64,000 bases of DNA from Rickettsiales bacterium (GCA_002729235.1 PBTY01000022.1:1-64000), one strand, 5' to 3'. Numbered from the stretch's first letter, positions 24,549 to 34,838 are shown. Notes: generated by a model not told the origin, from the sequence alone. Numbers and translations are program-made.

Positions 24549-27296
24549 ATGTTAAAAAAATCAAACTTTCAAAATAGCCATCTATCAAAAGCATTGGGAT
24601 TATCACTGGTTTTGTTGCTTTGGTCATGCATGGTATCAGCGCAGTATCTTCGTGCTGATGGTACTAAAATAGTAGATGAAGATGGAGAGGAATTCATTTG
24701 GCGAGGTATAGGCCTGGGGGGATGGATGCTTCAAGAAGGCTATATGCTCCGAACTTCTGGTCCCCAGCATGAGATTGAGGCCAAGATTGAAGCGCTGATC
24801 GGTCCCACTAAAACACGAGAATTTTACGAGGCCTGGTGGGCCAACCATATGAGAAAGATTGATGTCGATTCCATGGCTAGTTGGGGTTATAATATGATCC
24901 GTCTACCAATGCATTATAAATTATTTACTCCACCAATAGAAGATGAGCCTGTCACTGGGGAAATAACCTGGAATGATAAAGGATTCGAAATGGTGGATGA
25001 GTTATTGGAATGGTGTAAAGGCAATGACATCTATTTGATTCTTGACTTGCATGCTACCCCTGGCGGTCAGGGTGAGAATGCTGATATCAGTGATTATGAT
25101 CCCACAAAGCCGTCTTTATGGGAAAGCACCGAAAATCAGGACAAGATGGTTGCCTTGTGGAGAAAACTTGCGGATAGATACAAGGATGAACCAATGATTG
25201 GTGCCTATGATATCATCAACGAACCAAACTGGGGGTTTCAGAATCATGAAGATGATCCGAATGGGTGTGGAGAAACTCAAAATACATTGCTATGGAATCT
25301 TCAGAAAAGAATAACCGAAGCCATAAGAGAAGTTGATGAAAAGCATATCATCGTAATCGAAGGAAACTGTTGGGGCAATAATTACAATGGACTTCCAGCT
25401 CTTTGGGATGATAATTTGGTGATCAGTTACCATAAGTACTGGAATGCCAATACACAAGGAGCAATTCAGGGAATGCTGGATATGCGTACAAGTAGAAATG
25501 CGCCGATTTGGCTTGGTGAAACTGGCGAGAACTCAAATACATGGTTCACCAATGCGGTTAGTCTCTTTGAAGAGAATAGTATGGGCTGGTCCTGGTGGCC
25601 ATTGAAGAAATTAGGGGGTAATAATCCTTTACAAATTCCAATGAATGATGGTTATCAAAAGATTTTAAACTATTGGAATGGGAGCGGCTCAAAGCCTTCA
25701 GAAGAAGATGCGTTTGCTGCATTGATGCAGTTGGCGGAAGACCTCAAACTTGAAAATAATATTTACCATCCTGATGTGGTGGATGCTAAGATTCGGCAAC
25801 CACACACAGACGAAACCTTGCCTTTCAAGCCACATCATCTCACATCCAAAGAGTTTTTAGCAATCAATTTTTCAGACTATGACTTGGGTAAAAGTGAATT
25901 TGCTTATTCTGATACCGAGGTAACCAATACCACTGGTAATGCAGGAGGACAAGCCTGGAACCTGGGTTACGCGTATAGAAACGATGGTGTGGATATCGAA
26001 GAAACACAGGATGACTCAGAGTTTTCCAATGGATATAATGTTGGCTGGACTGAGGATGGCGAATGGATGCTATACACAGTAAAAGTCGATTCATCAGCAG
26101 CATATGACTTGACAATCCGATATGCCGGTCAATCAGGCGGGTTTGCTCATTTGGAAATTGACGGAATTAATGTAACAGGGCCAATTGAACTGACTGCCAC
26201 TGGAGGTTATCAAGTGTGGGGTGATAAGGTTATTGAAAAAGTGCCGCTCAACAAGGGTGACCATAAAATTAAATTTGTCATTGAAAAAGGAGGGTCTAAC
26301 TTGAGTTACTTCGGTTTTTTTTTGACCGCCAAACTCACTGATATAGCGTTTGAGGTAGTTTCTGGTAAAACCACAGAGGATGGATTGATCATTCTTGATT
26401 TAAACAAAGAATTGATGGAGTCATCCACGTTGGATGGATTTACTCTTTCAGTAAATGGTAATGAGTCGGAAATTAACACAGTTCAAATTGAAGGTGACTA
26501 TCAGGTTAGTCTGGAAGCTTCTGGGATTCTAATTGATACAGATGAGTTGTCTATTTCATATTCCGGTAGTGGCATAAAAGCCACTGACGGAACTTCTCTT
26601 GAGTCTTTTTCCGAATTGTCTATTGCGAATAATCTGCCGTATCATATTCCAATACCTGGCAAAATTGAAGCGGAAGACTTTATTGTCAATCAAGGCTTGG
26701 AGCTGGAGACTACATCGGACTTAGGTGGCGGACAGAATGTTGGTTATACCAGTACTGGAGACTATTTAGATTATCAGGTGGCTATCGCTGAAACAGGAAC
26801 TTACAAACTGGAGGTTCGGGTAGCTTGTGAATCCAATTCTGGTAAAATTCAATTCCAACAATTGAATGAAGAAGGTGCTGTATTAAACAAAGCTGATGTT
26901 GCTGTGCCAGTAACTGGTGGCTGGCAAACGTGGGAGACCGTATCCGGAACCATCGATTTGGATCAAGCTCGAGGTATTTTGAGAATGAAGATTCTCGATC
27001 CAGAGTTTAATGTGAACTGGTTTAAGTTAACCTCATTGACGAGTGGGCCATTGGCTGAAAAAACACTGGATATGGTGTTTCATCCAAATCCTGCTAGAGA
27101 TTCGTTTGAAATATTGATACCAAATGCGAGTGGTCTTTTGAGTCTAGAGATATTCACTATGGATGGCCGAAAAATAAGGAAAACACAGGTTGCAAATGGG
27201 GATAAAGTGGATGTTTCAAAGCTGGACTCAGGAGTGTATTTAGTGGATGTTTGGAATTCAACTCAGCGATTCAAAGGAAAAATTATTATCGAGTAA
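24549..27296 (+). CDS. GH5 family glycanase with CBM6 modules and T9SS sorting domain
   Basis: A 915-residue secreted enzyme. ATG 24549 is chosen over a TTG at 24510; the signal ends MVSAQ. The GH5 barrel (about 25-395) has RGIGLGGWMLQEGYML, the acid/base Glu in IINEPNW and the nucleophile Glu in WLGETGEN. Two CBM6-like modules (about 440-600, NVGWTEDGEWMLYTV; and about 705-830, NVGYTSTGDYLDYQV) flank an Ig-like piece. The C-terminus (FHPNPARDSFEI ... GVYLVDVW) is a T9SS type A sorting signal. The context with GH128, GH3 and GH30 points to beta-1,3 or beta-1,6 glucan, but the GH5 subfamily is not settled. GH128 starts directly after the stop. Confidence 0.88.
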   Translation: MLKKSNFQNSHLSKALGLSLVLLLWSCMVSAQYLRADGTKIVDEDGEEFIWRGIGLGGWMLQEGYMLRTSGPQHEIEAKIEALIGPTKTREFYEAWWANHMRKIDVDSMASWGYNMIRLPMHYKLFTPPIEDEPVTGEITWNDKGFEMVDELLEWCKGNDIYLILDLHATPGGQGENADISDYDPTKPSLWESTENQDKMVALWRKLADRYKDEPMIGAYDIINEPNWGFQNHEDDPNGCGETQNTLLWNLQKRITEAIREVDEKHIIVIEGNCWGNNYNGLPALWDDNLVISYHKYWNANTQGAIQGMLDMRTSRNAPIWLGETGENSNTWFTNAVSLFEENSMGWSWWPLKKLGGNNPLQIPMNDGYQKILNYWNGSGSKPSEEDAFAALMQLAEDLKLENNIYHPDVVDAKIRQPHTDETLPFKPHHLTSKEFLAINFSDYDLGKSEFAYSDTEVTNTTGNAGGQAWNLGYAYRNDGVDIEETQDDSEFSNGYNVGWTEDGEWMLYTVKVDSSAAYDLTIRYAGQSGGFAHLEIDGINVTGPIELTATGGYQVWGDKVIEKVPLNKGDHKIKFVIEKGGSNLSYFGFFLTAKLTDIAFEVVSGKTTEDGLIILDLNKELMESSTLDGFTLSVNGNESEINTVQIEGDYQVSLEASGILIDTDELSISYSGSGIKATDGTSLESFSELSIANNLPYHIPIPGKIEAEDFIVNQGLELETTSDLGGGQNVGYTSTGDYLDYQVAIAETGTYKLEVRVACESNSGKIQFQQLNEEGAVLNKADVAVPVTGGWQTWETVSGTIDLDQARGILRMKILDPEFNVNWFKLTSLTSGPLAEKTLDMVFHPNPARDSFEILIPNASGLLSLEIFTMDGRKIRKTQVANGDKVDVSKLDSGVYLVDVWNSTQRFKGKIIIE

Positions 27297-28763
27297 GTGC
27301 GCGGCGCCATTTTAATCATAGTGCTAGGTTTTTGTTTTGGTGCTAATTCACAGAAAAGCATCAAACGAGGTATAGCCTATGGATATCACTCAAAAGCCGA
27401 TATGCTTCAGTTAGAGCAAGGAATCAGTTGGTGGTATAATTGGTATCACCTTCCTGATGAAGCTCTGCGTGAATCTTTTCAGGATTTAGAAGTGGCTTAT
27501 GTTCCTATGGCTTGGAATGGTGATTTTGAGATGGAAGGGATGCGCCAATTTTTATCAACAAATCCACAGATCGAGTATTTATTGGGTTTCAATGAGCCGA
27601 ATTTTACAGATCAGGCAAATATGACTCCATCCGAAGCTGCTACTGCCTGGTCCAAGATCGAAGCAATTGCTGATGAATTTGATTTAAAGATAATCGGTCC
27701 TGCCGTTAATTATTGTGGTAATTGCGTTTCTGAAAATGGAATTACTTACTCTGATCCAATTGATTATTTAGATGATTTTTTCGAAGTATGTGTTGGTTGT
27801 CAAGTAGACTACCTAGCGGTACATTGGTATGGCTGTGGAGGACTTGATTGGTATCTTGAGCAGTTTTCAAAATATGGCTTACCTATTTGGGTAACTGAAA
27901 TTGCCTGCTGGGATCAAGAGAATATTACGCTTGATCAGCAAAAGAGCTTTTTAATCAATGCTGTGGACCAAATGGAGAGTAATCCACTTGTGGAAAAATA
28001 TGCATGGTTCACTGGAAGAGGGGATGGCCCTTATATTTCAGTCTTGGGTTCGGATGGTGAATTGACATCTCTTGGGGAGTTTTATGTTAAAATGCCCATT
28101 CATGATCCTGGTTTTTTCACACCGATTCCAGCTAGAATAGAAGCAGAGGCTTATCAGCAGATGTTAGGTATTCAGCTGGAACTTTGTGCGGATGGAGAAA
28201 ATGAGATAAATGTTGGATACCTCGAAGCAGGGGATTACCTGGAGTACAATATTGAAGTCCCAAAAGACAGTGTCTACGTCTTTGATTTGCGATATGCTGG
28301 TGTTCGATTAGGGAAATTAGACCTTGTTCTTGATGAAATTAAGGTTTTGGATGTGTCGCTTCCTGCTACTGGAGGCTGGCAAAGTTGGAGTAACTCTGAA
28401 TGGGAGTTGGAACTCCCGCAAGGTGAACATAAACTAAAAATCAAGGTGTTAATTGATGGTTTTAACTTAAACTGGATAGATATAAGTTTTCCAGCGACTC
28501 CCTTGATTACGATTTCTTCTCCTCAATTGATGTTCTATCCAAATCCAGCGAATAGGTTACTAAATATTGAGGTGGGATGTTCAGATTACTATTTAGTGAC
28601 CATTTTCAATATCAATAATCAAGTGCAATACCAACAATATCAGCATTCAGTCAATCAATCTTTAAGCATTTCCGTCGCTGATATGCCTGATGGGCTTTAT
28701 TTCTTACATTTAGAATCTACTGCTGGAATTGTCAGTTCTGACAAATTTCTAATCCGGCACTAA
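27297..28763 (+). CDS. GH128-type endo-beta-1,3-glucanase with CBM6 and T9SS domain
   Basis: The GTG start at 27297 touches the TAA of the GH5 gene, giving coupled translation. The 488-residue product has a signal peptide (about 1-18), then a short TIM barrel of the Glyco_hydro_cc/GH128 type (about 25-265): YVPMAWNG, LLGFNEPNFTDQANM with the acid/base Glu, DYLAVHWYGCG and the nucleophile in IWVTEIACWD. A CBM6 follows (about 280-400: NVGYLEAGDYLEYNI), then a T9SS type A end (MFYPNPANRLLNI). GH128 enzymes cut beta-1,3-glucan, so laminarin or a fungal-type glucan is the likely target. Confidence 0.85.
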   Translation: MRGAILIIVLGFCFGANSQKSIKRGIAYGYHSKADMLQLEQGISWWYNWYHLPDEALRESFQDLEVAYVPMAWNGDFEMEGMRQFLSTNPQIEYLLGFNEPNFTDQANMTPSEAATAWSKIEAIADEFDLKIIGPAVNYCGNCVSENGITYSDPIDYLDDFFEVCVGCQVDYLAVHWYGCGGLDWYLEQFSKYGLPIWVTEIACWDQENITLDQQKSFLINAVDQMESNPLVEKYAWFTGRGDGPYISVLGSDGELTSLGEFYVKMPIHDPGFFTPIPARIEAEAYQQMLGIQLELCADGENEINVGYLEAGDYLEYNIEVPKDSVYVFDLRYAGVRLGKLDLVLDEIKVLDVSLPATGGWQSWSNSEWELELPQGEHKLKIKVLIDGFNLNWIDISFPATPLITISSPQLMFYPNPANRLLNIEVGCSDYYLVTIFNINNQVQYQQYQHSVNQSLSISVADMPDGLYFLHLESTAGIVSSDKFLIRH

Positions 28764-29082
28764 TCTACCTAACATTGTTTAAGGTTTTGTTGCTTCAAAT
28801 AATACAATTTTCATAAAGCATGGTCTTAGCATTGCCCTGTGATCAACATTATTTCATTTTTTCTACTTGATATTTAGGGTTAATTCAATCTAAGCATGGG
28901 ATGTACTCTGTTCAATGGTTGAGTTGATCGTATGTATGAGGTCATTTATGACAACAATTCATATATCATTCTGTTAATTGGATATTTCTAAGATGATTTT
29001 TTCATGTTATCAATCGTTAAGTTCATTTTTTTCCTTGCATTTTAAGATGTTAAGTAATTGGTATACACTTAGTAATAATCAA

Positions 29083-29120
29083 TGAAGTAGTAATGGCGAG
29101 GCTCATGAAGTAGTGAAGTA
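29083..29120 (+). promoter_or_regulatory. TGAAGTA motif cluster before SusC
   Basis: TGAAGTAGT occurs at 29083 and 29106, 23 bp apart, and TGAAGTA again at 29114. The 29083 copy is 80 bp from the downstream promoter block, the same layout as at the GH5 promoter. Confidence 0.55.
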
Positions 29121-29162
29121 ATCAAAGTGTAGTCCGAAATTTAATATCACTAATCAGGGAAT

Positions 29163-29184
29163 CTATATTTGGTATTGAGGAATT
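29163..29184 (+). promoter_or_regulatory. TAnnTTTG promoter of the SusC/SusD operon
   Basis: TATATTTG (29164-29171) fits the Bacteroidota -7 element, followed by GTATTGAGGAATT, which is the same as in the GH5 promoter. No convincing -33 TTTG/TTG lies at the right distance, which fits activator dependence. Confidence 0.65.
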
Positions 29185-29230
29185 TGTCATTTAGGACTTG
29201 ATCCTTTGAAATTCTAACAATTAACCATTC

Positions 29231-32200
29231 ATGATAAACCTGATAAATATGAGATTGAAAATTTTACCCGAGTTTAAGGGCTTAGTTAGGCTCTTAACGG
29301 TATTCGGTCTTTCACTTTTCTGGGGTGTGTCTTATGCCCAGGAAGTTAAAGTGACGGGAACAGTAACTGACAAAGAGACCGGTGAAACCTTACCCGGTGT
29401 GACTGTTCTGGTAGAAGGTGCCTCCAACGGTACCATTACCGATATTGATGGTGTTTTTACCCTAAACGTACCATCTGAAAATGCAAAGTTGATTTTTTCT
29501 TTTGTGGGCTTCACTACACAGGAAATTGAGCTCAATGGACGTAGTGTGATTAACGTGACCATGGACATTGATATTCAGTCTTTGGAAGAAGTGGTTGTGA
29601 CAGGATACGGTACTCAAAAGAAGAGTGTTGTAACTGGAGCTATTTCTAGTATTAAGGCATCTGATCTGGAATCTATGCCAATCAATAGAGTAGAGCAGGC
29701 GCTACAAGGTCGTACTTCTGGTCTAACCATTGCAGCCAATTCTGGTCAGCCGGGTTCTTCAGCAACCGTTCGTGTGCGTGGTATCACTTCACTAAACAAC
29801 AACGATCCACTCTGGGTGGTAGATGGTGTGGTGGTAGACAATGGAGGAATTGGTTACCTAAACCAATCAGATATAGCGTCAATCGAGGTGCTGAAAGATG
29901 CAGCTTCACAAGCAATATATGGTGCCCGAGCAGCAGCGGGAGTAATCCTGGTTACAACCAAAAAAGGTCAAAAAGGGAGTATAAAAGTAAGCTACAATGG
30001 TTTTTATGGTAGCTCTGCTCCTGCAAGAAAACTTGACTTACTAAATGCCACTGAGTATGCTACCCTAAGAAATGAATCTCAAATTGCTGCTGGGAAAGCT
30101 CCACAATTTAGTAATCCTGCGAGTTTGGGAGAAGGTACGGATTGGCAAGAAGCCATATTCAATAGCAACGCTATTAAGCAGAACCATGAAGTAAGTTTCA
30201 GCGGTGGAAATGATATTTCTACTTTCTATACTTCATTTGGTTTTTGGGATCAGGAAGGAATTGTTGCCTCAGATATTTCACAATATACACGATACAATAT
30301 CCGAGTGAACTCTACCCACAAACTCACGGATTGGTTGACTTTTGGAGAAAATATCGGATATGCCCGTGAAAAATCTGTAGGTCTAGGTAACACTAATAGT
30401 GAGTTTGGTGGACCATTAAGTTCAGCAATCAACCTTGATCCAATTATCCCACTTGTGGTCACTGGAGCTGCGGCTAATGGCGCTCCATATACGAATACTG
30501 GTATTCAAAGAGATGCCAATGGCAACCCTTACGGTATATCTACTATTGTAGGTCAGGAAATGACCAACCCATTAGCATACATCCAAACTCGAAAAGGAAA
30601 TTTTGGTTGGAGTGACAATGTGATTGGAAATACTTTCTTTGAAGTTGCCCCAATTGATGGATTGAAAATTAGATCCAACCTTGGTGTGAAATTGGCTTTT
30701 TGGGGTTCTGAGTCATTCACTCCAGTATTTTGGTTGAATTCCTCAAATATGAACACAACAAATTCATTTTACCGAGGAAGCAATAAAGGACTTAATTATA
30801 ATGTAGAAAACACTGTCTCTTATACCAGAGACTTTGCACAGCACAACGTAAGTGTGATGCTTGGTCAGGGTGCCTATATGGACAATAACACCAATGGTAT
30901 CGGGGTAACTTATCGAGATATCCCAGCAACTGATTTTGATGGTGCATCTATGAACTACAGCATTCCTTCTGATCAGATAACTGCCAGTGGTTATGAGGGC
31001 GCACAACACAAGGTAAGCTCTATTTTTGCTCGATTAAACTACAACTTTGATGAGAAGTATCTTTTAACCGCGGTAATGAGAAGAGATGGTTCTTCAAGAT
31101 TTGGTTCGAATAACAAATATGGTTTCTTCCCATCCATGTCATTGGGTTGGGTGACTTCATCGGAATCGTTCTTCCCAAAAAATGATGTGGTCAACTTCTT
31201 AAAAATCAGAGGTGGATATGGTGTTGTTGGTAATGATAATATTGGTGACTTTGCTTATTTGTCTACTGTAGGAGGAGGCAGAAACTACGCATTTGGTACT
31301 ACTGGAGCATACTACAACGGTGTAAGTCCAAACTCACCTTCTAATCCTGATCTTAAGTGGGAGTCAACTTCCCAACTAAACGTTGGTTTCGAAGCTTCTA
31401 TTTTCCATGATGTAACAGTGACTTTTGACTGGTACAAGAAAGTTACGAGTGATATCTTGATGAATCCACGTATTCCAGCATATGTAGGTGCTATTAGCAA
31501 TCCTGCTGCTAACGTGGCAACGATGGAGAACCGTGGTGTTGAGTTGGAATTGGGTTACAGAAAGAACATTGGTGACTTATACCTTGGTGTGAACGGTAAT
31601 GTTTCTTACTTGCAAAATGAAGTTACTGACCTTGGTACTGGTGTAGATTATCTGTCTGGTGGTCAGTCATTCCAGGCAAGTTCTTATCCTATCACCAGAA
31701 CTGCAGTTGGTGAGGCAATAAATTCCTTCTATGGATTCAGACGTTTGGGAATCTTCCAAAACGAGGAAGAGGTTAGAAACTATACGAATTCAGAAGGTGG
31801 TATGATCCAGCCTAATGCAAAGCCAGGTGACTTTATGTGGGAAGATGTCGATGGCGACGGATCTATTACTGAAGCTGATAGAACATTCATTGGTGATCCT
31901 ACTCCTAACTGGTCTTATGGACTTACCGTAAATCTTGCTTACAAGGGATTTGATTTAGTGGTGTTTGGTCAGGGAGTAGCTGGAAATATGATATTCCAGG
32001 GGCTTAGAAGACTAGATGTAACCAATGCTAACTATCAAACTGCTGCCTTAGGTAGATGGACTGGTGAAGGCACTTCTAATGATTATCCAAGATTGATTGA
32101 TTCAGATCCAAACGGAAACTTCACCAATCCGTCAGATTTTTACCTCGAAAAAGGTGATTACTTCCGATTCAAGACAGTCCAACTGAGTTACACCTTGCCA

Positions 32201-32383
32201 ACTAATCTTATAGCTAAAGCAGGTATCGATAAGGTGAGAGTTTATCTCATGGCAGAGAACCTATTGACATTCACTAAGTACACTGGTTATGATCCTGAAA
32301 TTGGAGGAGGGGTAATGAGTATTGACAGAGGAATTTATCCTCAAGCACGTACTTATATGCTTGGTCTAAACTTTAATTTCTAA
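29231..32383 (+). CDS. SusC/RagA-type TonB-dependent outer-membrane transporter
   Basis: The 1050-residue porin imports oligosaccharides with SusD as lid. It has a signal peptide (ending VSYAQ), a carboxypeptidase-like N-terminal domain (about 38-120: GTVTDKETGETLPGVTVLVEG), the SusC signature with TonB-box region (LEEVVVTGYGTQ), the plug (to about 250: DPLWVVDGVVVDN, VLKDAASQAIYGARAA) and a 22-strand barrel ending GLNFNF. Several in-frame ATGs (29231, 29249) lie at the start; the second gives a more usual signal. It is 19 bp before susD. The predicted substrate is a beta-glucan oligosaccharide from the gene context. Confidence 0.96.
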   Translation: MINLINMRLKILPEFKGLVRLLTVFGLSLFWGVSYAQEVKVTGTVTDKETGETLPGVTVLVEGASNGTITDIDGVFTLNVPSENAKLIFSFVGFTTQEIELNGRSVINVTMDIDIQSLEEVVVTGYGTQKKSVVTGAISSIKASDLESMPINRVEQALQGRTSGLTIAANSGQPGSSATVRVRGITSLNNNDPLWVVDGVVVDNGGIGYLNQSDIASIEVLKDAASQAIYGARAAAGVILVTTKKGQKGSIKVSYNGFYGSSAPARKLDLLNATEYATLRNESQIAAGKAPQFSNPASLGEGTDWQEAIFNSNAIKQNHEVSFSGGNDISTFYTSFGFWDQEGIVASDISQYTRYNIRVNSTHKLTDWLTFGENIGYAREKSVGLGNTNSEFGGPLSSAINLDPIIPLVVTGAAANGAPYTNTGIQRDANGNPYGISTIVGQEMTNPLAYIQTRKGNFGWSDNVIGNTFFEVAPIDGLKIRSNLGVKLAFWGSESFTPVFWLNSSNMNTTNSFYRGSNKGLNYNVENTVSYTRDFAQHNVSVMLGQGAYMDNNTNGIGVTYRDIPATDFDGASMNYSIPSDQITASGYEGAQHKVSSIFARLNYNFDEKYLLTAVMRRDGSSRFGSNNKYGFFPSMSLGWVTSSESFFPKNDVVNFLKIRGGYGVVGNDNIGDFAYLSTVGGGRNYAFGTTGAYYNGVSPNSPSNPDLKWESTSQLNVGFEASIFHDVTVTFDWYKKVTSDILMNPRIPAYVGAISNPAANVATMENRGVELELGYRKNIGDLYLGVNGNVSYLQNEVTDLGTGVDYLSGGQSFQASSYPITRTAVGEAINSFYGFRRLGIFQNEEEVRNYTNSEGGMIQPNAKPGDFMWEDVDGDGSITEADRTFIGDPTPNWSYGLTVNLAYKGFDLVVFGQGVAGNMIFQGLRRLDVTNANYQTAALGRWTGEGTSNDYPRLIDSDPNGNFTNPSDFYLEKGDYFRFKTVQLSYTLPTNLIAKAGIDKVRVYLMAENLLTFTKYTGYDPEIGGGVMSIDRGIYPQARTYMLGLNFNF

Positions 32384-32402
32384 TCGATAAATAGAGATTG
32401 AT

Positions 32403-33926
32403 ATGAAAAATTTGATAAAAATATATTCCCTTTTTCTAGCAGTAGTATTTATCGCTTCAGCTTGTGGAGAGGACTTTTTGGAAGTAGAACCTAAAGGAAC
32501 TGAATTAGAGGGTAACTACTACAGAAATGCAGAAGAGGCACTAGCTGGTCTCATTGCAGTCTATGATAATGTGGGTGGTGTAAGCGGTCCTTATGTTGAT
32601 AAGTTTTTAGCTACTAATGCTGCCTCTGATGATTGTTATGCCGGTGGAGGTAACTCCTCGGATATCACAGCAATTCAGGTATGGAACAATTATACGTTGG
32701 ACCCGGCTACAGGTCCACAAGAATCACTTTGGTCCAAAGGCTTCTCCGGTATTTTTAGAGCCAATGTGATCATATCAAAACTGCCAGATGTGCCAATGGA
32801 TGAAAACTTAAAGGCGAGATATCTTGCTGAAGGACGATTCTTAAGAGCGTGGTTCTATTTTGATCTAATAAGATTCTTTGAAAATGTTCCATTGTTCAGA
32901 GAGCCTATCTCTACTGCAGAAATGTACAACGTGACTCAAGAGGATCCTACGGTTGTGTATCAGTTCTTAGAAGAAGAGTTACTTGCTGCGATTGAATTCT
33001 TGCCATCTTCTGTTTCGGTAGAAACTGAAGGAGGAAGGGCAACACAAGGAGCGGCCAGAGCATTGCTTGGTAAAGTGTATTTGCAGCAAGAAAAATTTAG
33101 TGAAGCAGTAGCACAGTTTGCTGAAGTAAATGGTACACCTGGAGGCACTAGTCAATACGGATACCAGTTGCTGGATGATTTTGCTGACCTCTGGGATTTT
33201 GACAACAAACATAACAGCGAATCCATTTTTGAGATCAATCATACAGGAGCTTCTAATTGGGGTGACTGGGGATGCATTGCTTGTACTGAGGGTAACTGGT
33301 TAAACATCATGCTCAATCCTCGTGGATACAACAAAATTGATGCCTCAGCTCCTGATTACAACTCTGGGTGGAGTTTCAATGTGGTTACTCCTGAGTTGGA
33401 AGCGGCAATGCAAGGTGATCCAAGGTACGGTGAGACCATTGCCAACTTACAGGCTATGGAGGATGCAGGTTTGGTTGAATATGAAAAAGGGTATCAAAAC
33501 ACTGGTTTCTTCCTTGAAAAATTCACATCTCTTACCAGTGATGTAAACGTTGGTGGAGTAGATGCTGGAAACTTTGATCAGGACAAATACGACATCCGCC
33601 TTGCTGATACTTATTTGTTAGAAGCTGAGGCAATAGTACGAGGTTCTGGTAATACAGCTCGAGCTCAGGCGCTATTGGATGCGGTAAGAGCAAGAGTAGG
33701 ATTAGGTTCAGTGGCAGTTACTTTCGATGCTATCAAACATGAGCGTAGAATGGAATTGGCAGGAGAAGGCCATCGTTGGTTTGATTTGGTAAGATGGGGG
33801 GATGCTCCATCTGCTCTTGGCTCATTCGGATTCGAAGCTGGTAAGCATGAGTTACTTCCGATACCACTCTTGGAGCTTGAAAACACTGCTTTGCAGCAAA
33901 ATGCAGAGTACGGAGGATCTCTTTAA
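32403..33926 (+). CDS. SusD/RagB-family glycan-binding lipoprotein
   Basis: A 507-residue surface lipoprotein that caps the SusC porin. The lipobox is FIASAC (Cys21), followed by acidic residues (GED) as in Bacteroidota surface-export signals. The tetratricopeptide-like core carries the family marks DFLEVEPKG, ARYLAEGRFLRAWFYFDLIRFF, GRATQGAARALLGKVYLQ, YDIRLADTYLLEAEAIVR and HERRMELAGEGHRWFDLVRWGDA, and ends with the usual PLLELEN. Length and domain order are normal. Confidence 0.95.
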   Translation: MKNLIKIYSLFLAVVFIASACGEDFLEVEPKGTELEGNYYRNAEEALAGLIAVYDNVGGVSGPYVDKFLATNAASDDCYAGGGNSSDITAIQVWNNYTLDPATGPQESLWSKGFSGIFRANVIISKLPDVPMDENLKARYLAEGRFLRAWFYFDLIRFFENVPLFREPISTAEMYNVTQEDPTVVYQFLEEELLAAIEFLPSSVSVETEGGRATQGAARALLGKVYLQQEKFSEAVAQFAEVNGTPGGTSQYGYQLLDDFADLWDFDNKHNSESIFEINHTGASNWGDWGCIACTEGNWLNIMLNPRGYNKIDASAPDYNSGWSFNVVTPELEAAMQGDPRYGETIANLQAMEDAGLVEYEKGYQNTGFFLEKFTSLTSDVNVGGVDAGNFDQDKYDIRLADTYLLEAEAIVRGSGNTARAQALLDAVRARVGLGSVAVTFDAIKHERRMELAGEGHRWFDLVRWGDAPSALGSFGFEAGKHELLPIPLLELENTALQQNAEYGGSL

Positions 33927-33950
33927 TCTCACATTCAAAAGAAATTAGAA

Positions 33951-34787
33951 ATGAAAAATATCAAATTATTATTGATAGGACTGATGGCTGTGATTTTAGC
34001 CGGATGTTTTCCAGAAAACGAAGACTTTTCTTTAGGAGGACAGCCACCGGTGGCAACCTTTACCGTAACACCAGTTTCAGGAGAAAACAATACATATGTA
34101 TTGACAAATACCACAGAAGGTGCTTTCATCTCCCTTTGGAATTATGGTACAGGCTACAGTCAGGGAACCCAGGTAGACACACTCTTCTTGCCAGATGCAG
34201 GAGAGTATGATATTCAATTAGTTACAGTTTCTAATGGTGGGTCTGACACCTCAGATGTTGAAACGGTGACTGTTGCTACGAGTGATCCTGCTGCTGGTAA
34301 CATTGTAGTAGGAGGTAGAATGGATGATCCTGATGCCTGGACTACTTTTACCATTACTGACGGTGTTAGTTTCGGAATTGCCGATGGAAAAATGACCGGT
34401 ATTGGTGGTGGCTGGGGTCACGCAGGTTTCTATCAAGCCATTGAAGTGATCGCTGGTAAGGAATATTCTTTCAACGCGACAGTTTCTGGCAGTGGGGCAT
34501 CTGATACCTGGTTCGAAATCTATTTTGGATCTTATGAGCCTGTAGCATACTCAGATTACTCCGATGGAGGAAATCAAATAGGATTGAATACCTGGACTGG
34601 ATGTGGTAACGAAGAGTTTTCTGGAAGTATTCTTAGTGTTGGGTGTGTAGGTGACTTACTTGAATCTGAGGGTAAGGTCACCTTCGATGAATCTGGCACC
34701 ATATACCTGGTAGTTAAGTCAGGAGGAAATTACCTTGGAGACACAGGGATTTCAATAGACAACATTGAGTTTAGAGGGACTAAATAA
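33951..34787 (+). CDS. Surface glycan-binding lipoprotein, PKD-like plus jelly-roll module
   Basis: The 278-residue protein has the lipobox VILAGC (Cys19) followed by FPENED. Residues about 35-110 form a PKD-like domain (YVLTNTTEGAFISLWNYGTG, GEYDIQLVTVSNGG). The second half (about 115-278: FYQAIEVIAGKEYSFNATVSG, WFEIYFGSYEP, IYLVVKSGG, ISIDNIEFRGTK) is a jelly-roll fold like CBM4/CBM16-type glycan binders. Its position after susD is that of SusE/F-type proteins. Ligand is inferred to be the PUL glucan. A terminator follows. Confidence 0.75.
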   Translation: MKNIKLLLIGLMAVILAGCFPENEDFSLGGQPPVATFTVTPVSGENNTYVLTNTTEGAFISLWNYGTGYSQGTQVDTLFLPDAGEYDIQLVTVSNGGSDTSDVETVTVATSDPAAGNIVVGGRMDDPDAWTTFTITDGVSFGIADGKMTGIGGGWGHAGFYQAIEVIAGKEYSFNATVSGSGASDTWFEIYFGSYEPVAYSDYSDGGNQIGLNTWTGCGNEEFSGSILSVGCVGDLLESEGKVTFDESGTIYLVVKSGGNYLGDTGISIDNIEFRGTK

Positions 34788-34806
34788 TCTATTACCATCT
34801 AACCTT

Positions 34807-34838
34807 GACCATTCGGGAATTTTCTCGAATGGTCTTTT
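34807..34838 (+). terminator. Hairpin between SGBP and GH3 genes
   Basis: GACCATTCG / CGAATGGTC (34807-34815, 34826-34834) with a 10-base loop, followed by TTTT. It ends the susCD unit or attenuates expression of the downstream enzymes, which start 55 bp later. Confidence 0.75.

Larger units (their letters stand above)
28764..29230. other. 467-bp promoter region of the SusC/SusD operon
   Basis: No gene, RNA or clear terminator is seen in this AT-rich gap. Its right third holds the TGAAGTA motifs and TAnnTTTG promoter listed separately, and TTTAAGATGT (29041-29050) also occurs before the GH5 gene at 24431-24440. The left part has no recognisable signal. Confidence 0.6.
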
